Below, in pieces: positions 1-9,741 of a stretch of DNA of 64,000 bases. The DNA comes from Pyrenula massariospora (lineage: Eukaryota > Ascomycota > Eurotiomycetes > Pyrenulales > Pyrenulaceae), in contig JAGFMI010000007.1 in assembly GCA_021030905.1 (NCBI GenBank), forward strand, positions 1,240,001-1,304,000, read 5' to 3'. The stretch's first letter is position 1; each line of letters opens with the position of its first letter. Both the position numbers and the translations under genes were made by a program. The notes under the pieces were generated by a model. It had not been told where the DNA came from and searched no databases. It saw only the letters and a program-made list of their open reading frames with translations.

Positions 1-784
1 GACGAGAAATAGAGCTATTGCATTTCGTCTACAGCCAGCCGGACCTCGATGATGTTCGTGGATCTCCAGAGAAGGTGCTTGCGAAGATAGATGCTTATGC
101 CACAACGAAGAAATACCTCATGAATGTCGGTCAGGACAAAGGCAAGATTGTCTGCGACCTCATTAGGCAGAGAAAGCCGGAAACCATGGTCGAACTTGGC
201 GGGTACGTCGGATACTCAGCCCTCATCTTCGGAAACGCGCTGCGCAAAACTGGAGGAAAAAGATACTATAGCCTGGAAAAGAATCCTGTGTTTGGAGCCA
301 TTGTTGCCTCCTTGGCCGACTTGGCCGGGTTGAGTGACATTGTGAGGGTACATATAGGCCCCAGCGATGCCTCTTTGAAAAGACTACATTCCAACGGCGA
401 TTTGAACCGGATAGATCTGCTCTTCTTGGACCATTACAAGCCAGCCTATGTGACTGATCTGAAGTTGTGTGAGGAACTGCGTCTCATCGGGGTCGGTTCT
501 GCCATGGCCGCCGACAACGTCGTGAGCCCTGGCAATCCTCCGTACCTTGAGTATGTCAGAGGCAGTACAACAGAGAAGAAGATGAGATCAACAGGGCAGA
601 TCGCGGCAAAAAGGGGGAATGGGAATCCAAACCTAGTGTACCACAGTCATCTACATGAATCTTGGGAGCCAACGGGAGATCCAGTATCACCCACCTCGAA
701 TTTGTGTGTTCATAGCTTGACACTGACGTTTTCTAGGACGGAGTTGAAATCACATTGTGCATTAGCGAAGAGAAGGAGTCGTGA
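1..784 (+). CDS. O-methyltransferase, catechol (COMT) type, 5' partial
   Basis: SAM-dependent, probably Mg2+-dependent, O-methyltransferase acting on a catechol-like substrate. The frame is already open at base 3, so the start lies outside the window. Exons are <1-683 and 737-784, joined by a 53-nt GT-AG intron at 684-736; splicing replaces an unrelated read-through tail with the family-like end DGVEITLCISEE. Visible signatures are the SAM-binding VELGGYVGYSAL, the metal/catalytic LFLDHYKPAY (equivalent of COMT Asp141) and ADNVVSPG (equivalent of Asp169/Asn170). About 242 residues are visible, close to the whole catalytic domain. No signal peptide can be judged. The oxidoreductase downstream starts only 209 bp after the stop on the same strand. 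The substrate is unknown. Confidence 0.85.
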
Positions 785-993
785 ATTAGACAATCTTCTG
801 ATTTGAAGGGCGAAAGGAACGCGTCAGGTTCGCGTTGAGGGGTCAAAGGCTGGAGAAGGCTGCCCCGCAGCGTTCGCGGGGTTTCGCTGTTGGGGATCAG
901 GATCTGATGAGGGGTTGCGAGAGAGGTCAATGGAGGGTCTTGAAAAACAGCCTCGAGTCTCTCTACATTAATCCAGCAGAGCTCGCCGTCGAC

Positions 994-2126
994 ATGGCTT
1001 CCAAAAAACACAATGTAGGAATTATTGGCTATGGCTTCAGCGCCAAAATCTTCCACATCCCTTTGCTCCTCGCCGTGCCTGATCTACACCTCTATGCCAT
1101 AGTCCAGCGTACTCTCAAGCCTAACAACAACGCAGAAGAAGACCACCCTGGAATTCAGAGATATGGATCAAGTGATGAATTATTCAATGACCCCAAGGTA
1201 GACGTCGTCATTGTCACTACAGCTCCAGATTCACACTATGAGCTTACGGAGCAGGCTCTCCAAGCTGGCAAACACGGTGCATTTGACATGTTCCAGTCCT
1301 TCAGCATCAGCTTAGCTTACCATCGTATGCAGTTGTCGTTGAGAAACCCTTTACGCCGTCCTCTCGTGAAGCATACAAACTCGTCGCACTTGCCAAAGAG
1401 AAGGGAAAAATACTCACAGTCTATCAAAACCGGCGCTGGGATTCTGACTTCTTGACTGTATCGAAGCTGATAAGGAACGGATCTTTGGGTCGAGTGGCTG
1501 AATTCGAAACGCACTTCGACCGTCATCGACCAGAAATCCCACAGATCGAGAGCTGGAAATACAAGGCAATTCCTGGGGGAGGCGTGATATACGATCTAGG
1601 TACACATCTTATGGACCAGGTCGTAACACTGTTTGGTCTACCGAGCAAAATAACGGCATTCATCGGCAGCCAACGAGAGCACAACCCTGAAGGATTCGAA
1701 GATTCCTGCATGATTATTTTGCATTACGAGCGCATGAGTGCTATTGTCAAGGCCGCTGTCGTCAGCCCTGAAGTGAGGCAACTCAGATACTGGGTGAGAG
1801 GGGACAAAGGAAGCTTTAAAAAATATCACCTAGACTGCCAGGAAGACCAGCTGAAGGAGGGAATGACACCAGGGGACTCCGGATACGGCCTAGAACCCAA
1901 AGATAGATATGGGACCCTTAGCTCGATTCTCGACGGTCAGCCCATCAGCGAAGTTGTCCCCACCGTTGAACCGGCGACGTGGTCGGAATTCTATCGCAAG
2001 CTGGCGAGAGCTCTCAGCGGAGACAAGGCTCAGATTCCTGTTGATCCCTCAACGGCAGCGTTAGTTATCTATCTGATAGAATTAGCTCAGCAAAGCTCGC
2101 AAGAGGGGAAAACGATCTTGGTCTGA
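994..2126 (+). CDS. Gfo/Idh/MocA family NAD(P)-dependent oxidoreductase
   Basis: Predicted cytosolic dehydrogenase of 358 residues. Exons are 994-1276 and 1333-2126, with a 56-nt intron that restores the catalytic EKPF motif (Glu98, Lys99, Pro100) across the junction. The N-terminal Rossmann fold carries GIIGYGFSAKIFHIP (residues 9-23). The C-terminal domain contains GGGVIYDLGTHLMDQ, the usual substrate-side Asp and His. Length is normal for the family. The first in-frame ATG sits just before the Rossmann strand, so the start is well supported. The family acts on sugars, inositols or their derivatives, but the substrate cannot be read from the sequence. No signal peptide or membrane segment is present. 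Confidence 0.88.
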
Positions 2127-3149
2127 TAGGCTTCGCGGCGGATGGAAGGCTGGTGGCTTTGCAATCGACTCGCAACCCCTGCGATGAAGCTTTAGCGGCG
2201 ACACGGGCATTGAATGTCCTGGAAATATAAAATTCTCCGTAGAACGGATCATGCGAACTCAGAGACAGGATTTTGAACATCAGGCGTTCATAGACAATGT
2301 TGGTGCTGTGATCCGTGGAGTGACGGGGCAGTACGAGATGGACGGCGACAACGAGGACCCGATCCATGAACGGCTATCAGAGGTAAAATTTGGGTCGATA
2401 GTGGCGCCAGGATCCGGGAAGCCTCCTGTCCTTTTGTGGCAAGTGCATGCAAGTGCTGTCTAGCGATGCCGTTCCCAATCAGAACCGCCTAAGCGCCTCG
2501 ACCACTCAGCCCCTGGAGGCTGGGAAGATGCCGGCTTCCACATCCCTGTGATCTGAACTATGTGATGGGCTTCTCTTCCACCAAGCATTGGGCGATAAAA
2601 GTGCAGCGAGCCACTCCCAAATCTCAATTGCTGACCGCCGGCCGTTGACCGCCGGCCAAATCAAGCCTGAAGCTTCTGGTCGTGAACGAAGTGCAAAGTG
2701 GGACCTGTGCTGTGGCACCAGCCAAGGTTTGCCCCTAGTCGCCGGCCTTCATCTCGGATGAACACAATGTCGGACCAAGCATGATAGGAAACAAACCTCT
2801 CGCCTAGGTAGTCTTCTGGTAAAGCGGTGCAGTTCCTCCGTTTAGTGCTTGATCTCGTATTTTTCAAGACCTGCTCGCTCCTCCATCTCGCTCTCCTCGA
2901 CGTGAATACTTCCTTCCCTATGCTCTTTATTGTACGGCAGGCGCCATTAATTTACAATGACTGATTCTTTGCGGCGCTTTCTTAATCCCTGACCTCCGAA
3001 CCTTCTCACTCTACAAATGTCACGCCGCTGACAGCTCCTGTCGGCCTACACTCGTTTGACAAGTTCACTGCACCTTACGTTTTCCACACCCCCGATTCAG
3101 GCTCGCGAGGTTGACCGCCCGCCTTCTACCTCTCTTCGCCATATGCACG
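2127..3149 (+). other. Intergenic, no gene seen
   Basis: About 1 kb between the oxidoreductase and the GT90 gene. It holds only short unsupported frames. A small direct repeat of GACCGCCGGCC occurs twice near 2633-2660. CT-rich stretches near 2880-3110 look like promoter or 5' UTR sequence of the glycosyltransferase. Confidence 0.6.
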
Positions 3150-4469
3150 ATGGTCAACCTCCGTCATACTCTAATATTCTTCTCTGTTGCTGTCATCTTC
3201 CTCATCCTATTTGTATCCAGCAAAAACGACGTCAGAGCCTCGTACTATCTCAATCGAGCGCACTCTGCAGCATTCCCCACCGCTCCCGAGACCGCTGACT
3301 TCCGGCAAACTTGCCATCGACACCACTCAGTGCTCTACTCCGATGTCGAGAAAACGGAAGCCTACTGGAACAGGGTCGGGGGCATGACACGGGATGATCT
3401 AGAGCTGAGCCGGCAAATGTGTGAAAGAGATGGAAACTGCGCAATCTTCAAGGTCTACAACGGCACAGTCTACATCCGCACCCCGATCGAAAAGCAAATG
3501 AGCTTCCAAAGCCGAGCTCACAGCATGCTCCTCATGTTGTCCAAAACAGACCTAAGCGACGCACCAAATATGGATTTCCTTATTGACACCAACGACGGTA
3601 CCCGCACCTACGAACCCTGCTTCCTCGAAATGGACAAGCATGTATCCGAAGCAAACTCCAAGTCCCGCCGAGAAGCAATAAACCACTTCCTCTTCCCCGA
3701 CTTCACAATGTTTGACTGGTTCGAGACGAAGCTCCCACCCTTCAACGAAGCCCGCCTCACCCTCTCCGAATCTGCTGGTCCCTTCCCCTCCAAAACCCCG
3801 AAACTTTTCTGGCGCGGCGCTCCAAAACTCCAACAGGGAACCCAACGCACCGACCTGATCGCTCAGCTCGGCAACCTAACGGACGTCGCAGACATCGCCG
3901 ATGTTGCTGCCAACGCGCAGCATAAAGGCTTCCATAAATACCCTCATGGAGACCCCAACAAGAATTACAAGAGCCTTGCGGAGATGTGTGAATACCAGTA
4001 CATCGTGTACACGGAAGGTGTAGCCTATTCGGGTCGCCTCAAATACACGTCCACATGCAACTCGGTTCAGATTGGGATGAAGATTAACTTCATCGAATTC
4101 TGGACACACATCCTTGAGCCGTACTACGTTGTCGTAAAGGACTGGGACGACGCGCTGAGCAAATACCAGGCACTCCGCAATAATCCATCGCGGGCGGAAG
4201 CGTTGGCCGCAGGCGCGAGGGACGTGTTGAGGAAGCACCTCTCCCCGACAGGCGTATCGTGCTACATCCGACGAATGCTTGAAGGCTACGCAAAGAGTCA
4301 ACGGTGGGAAGTCCAGAGCCCGGAACAGGATACGGAGGGGCAAGATGGGGAGGGGGGATTGTTGGACGGTTTTCAGTGGGTGCCACTGGATCATTTCATG
4401 ACCAAGATGTTGTGGCTGGGCACGGAGATGGATAGTCAGCATTCGACGAAAAAGATTGTTTGGGGTTGA
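3150..4469 (+). CDS. GT90 (CAP10-like) glycosyltransferase, type II membrane protein
   Basis: Intronless gene for 439 residues. The first ATG of the frame (3150) is followed by a signal anchor of about 20 hydrophobic residues (LIFFSVAVIFLILF), so the protein should sit in ER or Golgi membrane with a lumenal catalytic domain. Recognisable family blocks are FLIDTNDGTR, KLFWRGAPK with the downstream QRTDL, and EYQYIVYTEGVAYSGRLKY, matching the CAP10/DUF821 domain that transfers xylose or glucose in other eukaryotes. The acceptor is unknown; cell-wall or capsule-like glycans are the usual guess in fungi. No intron is needed to keep the frame. Confidence 0.85.
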   Translation: MVNLRHTLIFFSVAVIFLILFVSSKNDVRASYYLNRAHSAAFPTAPETADFRQTCHRHHSVLYSDVEKTEAYWNRVGGMTRDDLELSRQMCERDGNCAIFKVYNGTVYIRTPIEKQMSFQSRAHSMLLMLSKTDLSDAPNMDFLIDTNDGTRTYEPCFLEMDKHVSEANSKSRREAINHFLFPDFTMFDWFETKLPPFNEARLTLSESAGPFPSKTPKLFWRGAPKLQQGTQRTDLIAQLGNLTDVADIADVAANAQHKGFHKYPHGDPNKNYKSLAEMCEYQYIVYTEGVAYSGRLKYTSTCNSVQIGMKINFIEFWTHILEPYYVVVKDWDDALSKYQALRNNPSRAEALAAGARDVLRKHLSPTGVSCYIRRMLEGYAKSQRWEVQSPEQDTEGQDGEGGLLDGFQWVPLDHFMTKMLWLGTEMDSQHSTKKIVWG

Positions 4470-5517
4470 GAGGGGGGAAACATTGTCTAAGAATAGCACG
4501 CATTTGCATTGATAGCTAGCATGGCGATTTTTTGTATATCTTTCGGGGTTTTGCTTGCGGCGAGGTGTTTGGAGTTACGGGACTAACTAGACATATCCTG
4601 GGCATGAGCAGCATTTTCATTCGAGCATTTATTGGACAGGCATCAATTTTGGACGGGTTCAAGAACGACGGATGGTCGGAGCTGGCAAACGTCGTGCACA
4701 TATGTACTTACTTTAGCTAATAGATTGTACATACTACACTGAGGAATGGGAGGTAATTAAAGTAATGTCTCAACACCAACCTTCTTGCAGCGGTCGAGTC
4801 ATGTCAACTCACTTTGTTTGCTTTTCCAGAGAGAGAGAGGTCCTTAATCACTTTACTAAATCAACAATCCCTGAGCGGGAGCATTCACAGTCCAGCCAAC
4901 CAGTCTTGAGTTCAATGACCGCCAGTATCCTGTGGGTTAGGCCACCGTAAGTTACCAGGTGACGTGCAGGCAGTAGATCTCGCGGCAGCCTTTTCCTTTT
5001 GCTTTCACTTACGTCAAACCATACGCCAGGAGCGCTGCTGTCGATGGTTTACTGGCATATTGCATGAGTTCAGACGGTACTCCAACGCAATCCCGCCTAA
5101 ATTTACGGGGCCACGCATGCACTTTGCCGGGAAGAAAAGGTATGTACGCTGTCCGAGGAGTTTGTTCAGCACTCTTGAAGAGGAGGGAGGAGAGAAGGCT
5201 CTTACCCGAGACGGTAAACAGCTCTAGCGACATACGTAGGACAGAATCCCGCCCGTTGCGTCATGCTGTGATTGAGAAACGGGATGATATGCTAGGTTGA
5301 ACACGTGATCTGCAGGTCTGCGTCATTCCCCAAGGGCGAGGCGGAATTTGAGATAGCGCTTCCTATTAGGTGGAAAGATCTTAGACGTTCATTGACGTGT
5401 TTATTAGTCTTGAAAAATTGAAGGTTTGAAGCTTTTGGGACTTTCCTTTCTTCGCTGAAAGGGAACCGGAGGCTTGAAAAGTGGAGAGCGGAAATCACCA
5501 ATCTCAGACTTCCTAAA
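4470..5517 (+). other. Intergenic, no gene seen
   Basis: About 1 kb between the GT90 gene and the FAD monooxygenase. Only short frames without protein-like composition are present. The last 150 bases, before the ATG at 5518, are presumably the 5' leader of the monooxygenase. Confidence 0.55.
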
Positions 5518-7185
5518 ATGGTAAGTCTTCTTGGCTTTCTTCCCCCTGAAAGGCTACGTGACTGAGGGATGGTATAGACGAAGGTCGAACTCAACATCGG
5601 CATCTGCGGCGCCGGCATAGGCGGGCTGGCGGCCGCCATCGCCATTGCCAAAGCCGGCGCCAAGGTGACTGTGCTTGAAGCAGCAGCAGAACTCGGCGAG
5701 ATTGGGGCTGGGATTCAGATGACGCCGAATGCTGCTCGATTGTTGATTAGATGGGGAGTTAATAAGGTCGTTGGGGAGAATTTGGTCGAGATTGAGGAAT
5801 TGAACATCCGGAGGACGGATGGGACGAAAATTGGGTATACGAAGATGATCCCCAACATTAGGAGGTAAGCTAGTTGTAAGTTCCAAGTGACATGAGCAAG
5901 CTTGCTGACCTGCACCAAGGAACCTTGGCGTGCCGTGGTGGGTTGGTGGGCTATCCTAGGCTTAGGGAAGCTCGGACGAAGCTGACTTTTCCGCGCAGTA
6001 CACAGGATGCATATTCATGCTGGTTTAACAGAAGTAGCCCGTCAGAATGGGGTTGATGTATTGACCGGCGCAAGAGTTGATAAAATTGACTGGACATCGG
6101 ACAAAAAAGTCTTTGTCGCAACCACTAAGGGTGACACTTGGACTTTTGATCTCCTTGTCGGAGCAGACGGCGTTAGTTCGATTGTTCGTCGCAAAATATT
6201 TCCGGACGCGAAGCCGACACCGCCATCTAAAAATTGTGCGTATAGGGCGGTTGTGCCGCATGATCGAATACGAGCAGATCCGATTGCTCGGGAGTTGGTC
6301 GAGAATTTGACAATGGAGCTGTGGCTAACAGACGGAGGATATATCATCGCCTATCCCATCTCAGGCGGGCGGGATTTCAATATGGTGCTTGAGCATCACG
6401 CGGATCATCTGGTTTGGGATGTCGAGGAAGTTGACATTGAAGAGTGCAGGGATAGATATAAAGATTTTGACCCTCGAATAAAACGTATCATTGACATGGT
6501 TCCTTCAGTCAAAAGATGGCCGCTCTTGCTTACAGCTTTGGAGAGTTGGTCAACACCAGAGAAAAATGTCGTTTTGATAGGGTATGATAGCCAACACTCT
6601 TAAGACCAAGGTACTGACTGACAAGGACAGAGACGCAGCTCACTCGATGACAAATCACATGGCGCAAGGTGAGCTTCAATTCCTGGTACTACCGGACTTG
6701 GTAGCATGCTTGGTTTCGATTTTAATTATGCGCAAGGTGCTGCAACATCGATGGAGGATGGTGCGTACTTAGGGCAAACAATTGCTGCTGTCGTGAATGG
6801 AAAATTAAGTGTCGCTGAGGCGATTGAAGTATACGAGAGAGGCAGAATGCCTAAGGCAGACCTGAAGCAGCAGGTCTCTTACCTCGACGGAGTCATTTAT
6901 CAACTTCCTCAGGGACCATTGCAGGAGGCTCGCGACAAGGCCATGTCAATCGAGTTGACACAGCAGGACATAGTGGTTCGCACTCCCAATCTTTACGGAG
7001 ACCCGGAAACCTGGATCAACGTGTATGGGTACGACGCTGTAGACCACGCGGAGCAAGAGATAGCAGGCTTTTTGAAGGAAAATGATCAGCGAAACAAAAG
7101 AACAGGCGTGACCCGTCAAGAAGCAGAGAAGTATCTCGGATGGTGGTGGCCGGACAAAGATTGTCTGCAGATTTCAGAGCTGTAA
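5518..7185 (+). CDS. FAD-dependent monooxygenase, salicylate hydroxylase-like
   Basis: Class A flavoprotein monooxygenase of 461 residues. Exons are 5518-5520, 5578-5864, 5920-5945, 5999-6581, 6631-6668 and 6737-7185. All junctions keep phase and rebuild family motifs: GAGIGG for the FAD ADP moiety (residues 12-17), PWWVVHR across the third intron, LLVGADGVSSIVR (DG motif), and VLIGDAAHSM (GD motif) across the fourth. The first exon is only the ATG; a stop lies directly upstream in frame of exon 2, so some upstream start exon is required. The family hydroxylates phenolic acids with NAD(P)H and O2. No signal peptide. The last intron is flanked by a 10-bp direct repeat (see findings). Confidence 0.88.
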
Positions 7186-7794
7186 AAGCCTCTGGAGTTA
7201 CGCACAGTGCAAATACACACACCTTTTGAATATTTCTCAGCCATAGGTGAACTCTCGAATTTTGGCAGATCGCATTGAACGCGTTACTGACGGAGCATAG
7301 TTTGGACAGTGAAATCCCCTGAAGCCCTTCCCTCGCTTTGTGGCGCACCTGCCAAGGCTTCGCCTAAACCTCGGGTTTTCAGGCGGTCTGATGAAACATG
7401 AAACGTCCAGCAGCTCCTCAATCTTTCCTTCAATTACACCTTTCCTTTTCTACGCAGACCCTCATATATTCCACACCGTGATGCTGGCAAGCTTGTACGA
7501 AGCTTCTGGAGACGGTTGGTGTAGTTCATGAAATCTGAATTATGGATGAATCTGCCTATAGATGGCCTGCTGAACTGGCCTATGCCTTTAAATGCGATTG
7601 ATCCCCAAATATGCTAATTTAAACTTCCTGTGTTAAGCACATTGCTTGAAGACATCTGCTATTTCGCTTCCTTGCTTGAACATATTGTTACTCTTTTCGT
7701 CGCGCAAGTCGTGGCATCCATTCTTTCGTGTTCATTCTGTACATCTTTTTTCGTTCGTAGTGCGTAGTACGCTTCTGATTTTGAAGCTCCGAAC
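7186..7794 (+). other. Intergenic, no gene seen
   Basis: About 600 bp holding the monooxygenase 3' end and the GH131 promoter region. T-rich and CT-rich tracts at 7400-7790 are the only notable composition. Confidence 0.55.
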
Positions 7795-9118
7795 ATGCGG
7801 AGCCTTTCCATCCTTCTTGCTCTTTCGAGCACAGCAGCCGCAGGTACGCAATGACCTCTCCTCCCGCTACAATCGGGCTCACAAGCTCTTAGACACCCTT
7901 CTTTGGGATGGCCGTTTCAACGACCTCAGCTCCAGTACCGACCTTAACAAATGGAGCTTTTCCAACGAGGTCGGCCCTTACCAGTATTATATCCACGGAC
8001 CCGGCAATGTCACCGATTACGTCAATTTGTCCCCTGATTTTAAGAACCCGGCCGATACCTCGTCTAGCCAGGGCGTGAAAATTACTATTGACAACACCGC
8101 GTACTGGAATGGCGACTCAATGAGACGCACCGAGCTGATTCCCCAAACTTCAGCAGCTATCAACAAGGGCAAAGTTGTTTATCATTTTTCCATTTCACGC
8201 ACAACAATGAATCCGCCAGGCACACGGGAAGAGCATCAAGTTGCCTTCTTTGAATCACACTTCACTGAACTAAAGTATGGGCTGATCTCCGGTGAACAAG
8301 GCACCACCTCCGATGCATCATTACGCTGGGATGTGGGCGGTCAAAGCCAATGGAACACCACATTCGATGCAGGCGTATGGTACAACATGGCGTACGAAAT
8401 TGACTTCGACGCCGGAACCGTCGGTTTCTGGCATTCAACCGGCGCAGACGATTTGGTCCAGACCATCGCTCCAATGACCGCCAGCACAAGCAGCAATGGT
8501 GCGGACTGGCACCTCGGCGTCCTTCGACTCGCACCAAGCGGTAATGGCGTTCCCGCTGACGCAGATGATGGCCCCGAGGATTGGCTTTTTAGCGGTGTGT
8601 ACGTTGAGAGCGGGGAGGTGACCACCAGCGTTGTTGGGCCTGTCGGAGCTGCTGGCTCTGCTTCAGCATCAAGCGCTTCCTCTGCGAGTGTGGCCCCATC
8701 TAGCTCGGTACTCTCCGCCATGAGCTCAGGCTCTGTGCCCACCGCGATTGCGCCAGCGAACTCCAGCGTCACCGCCTCTGATCCTGCTTCGAATCCCACG
8801 ACCCTCCTCACGATGACCGTCTCCCCGGTTCCAGTATCTATATCCTCAGACTCTACTTCTGCCTCCTCCACCAGCATCGCCCCCTTGTCCACCTCTACTG
8901 CTGTAATCGAGCCTTCCGCTCCAGCTGAGCCTTCCATGCCCTCCACACCGACGGCTGCCGAACCATCCATTCCGGCATCGGTATCGGCGTCGGCACCTCT
9001 GAGCACAGGAACAGGAACGAGCACTGGAGGAACGGAGAGCAAGAATGAAATGCTCGTAGAAGTTTTGGAGCTACTAATCGAGCTGATAGTCAAATACGCA
9101 GATGGGCAAGTCTCCTAG
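7795..9118 (+). CDS. GH131 family beta-glucanase, secreted, with Ser/Thr-rich tail
   Basis: Exons 7795-7843 and 7893-9118 give 424 residues. The start at 7795 plus the 49-nt intron produce a clean signal peptide (MRSLSILLALSSTAAA) joined to TLLWDGRFND, the usual GH131 mature start. The catalytic domain spans about residues 17-270 and shows VGPYQYYIHG, YVNLSPDFKNPAD, AYWNGDSMRRTELIPQT, FFESHFTELKYG and YEIDFDAGTVGFWHSTG, all typical of the family, which cleaves beta-1,3- and beta-1,4-glucans. A Ser/Thr/Pro/Ala-rich region of about 130 residues follows, likely O-mannosylated. The last 20 residues form a Leu/Ile/Val-rich helix that is not a classic GPI signal. Confidence 0.88.
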
Positions 9119-9741
9119 TAGACCGAGCTTGGAAGCGTGGGTGAATTCACTTCTTGCAAATAGTTTAATTCGCTTGTACTGGGTGCATGCTTTGGCGATC
9201 TTGTGGATGATTGGTTCTTGTACGCATTTACATGCTGAAACAAGCGATCTTCATAAATGGAAGCATTCTTGGGTCAATAGCTTCTTCAAAGCATGGCCAT
9301 CATTGCCACCTAACTTCTCCGGATAGACAAGGCTAAGGGGGAGGTAGACGGAGACCCGCAGCCAGTCCATAGAATCAAGAATGCTGGATCCGTTTAGCGT
9401 CTTGTTCGTCCTCTGAAAGAACTTCATTCGGCATGATGGATATATCAGTGGTGAGCTTCACTGAAGAAGATAACATCGCAAGAACGCCTGAACCCGAAAC
9501 TTCTCTAATTTCGTTTCATGCGCTATTACTTCATTTCGCACCGCTTATGATGTGGGTATCTATTTGCCGTAACACGCGGCATCTATCTATCATTACATTT
9601 CTCGTTATCATCGTACCCAAAAGATCCGCCTAAAATTTTGGAAGTATCGTGTCAGGCTCCGACAACACAATCCTCTATCATAGGAGTTGGAATGCATCCC
9701 AAATCTCTGGCGACCAGATCACGCATCGTCACTATTTAATC
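9119..9741 (+). other. Intergenic between convergent genes, no gene seen
   Basis: About 620 bp between the GH131 gene and the convergent F-box gene. It probably contains both 3' UTRs. Short AT-rich frames only. Confidence 0.55.

Noticed and set aside
8341-9093. 250-codon open frame antisense to the GH131 Ser/Thr-rich region
   Set aside because: It mirrors the codon bias of a low-complexity Ser/Thr/Ala stretch and has no domain or own start context.
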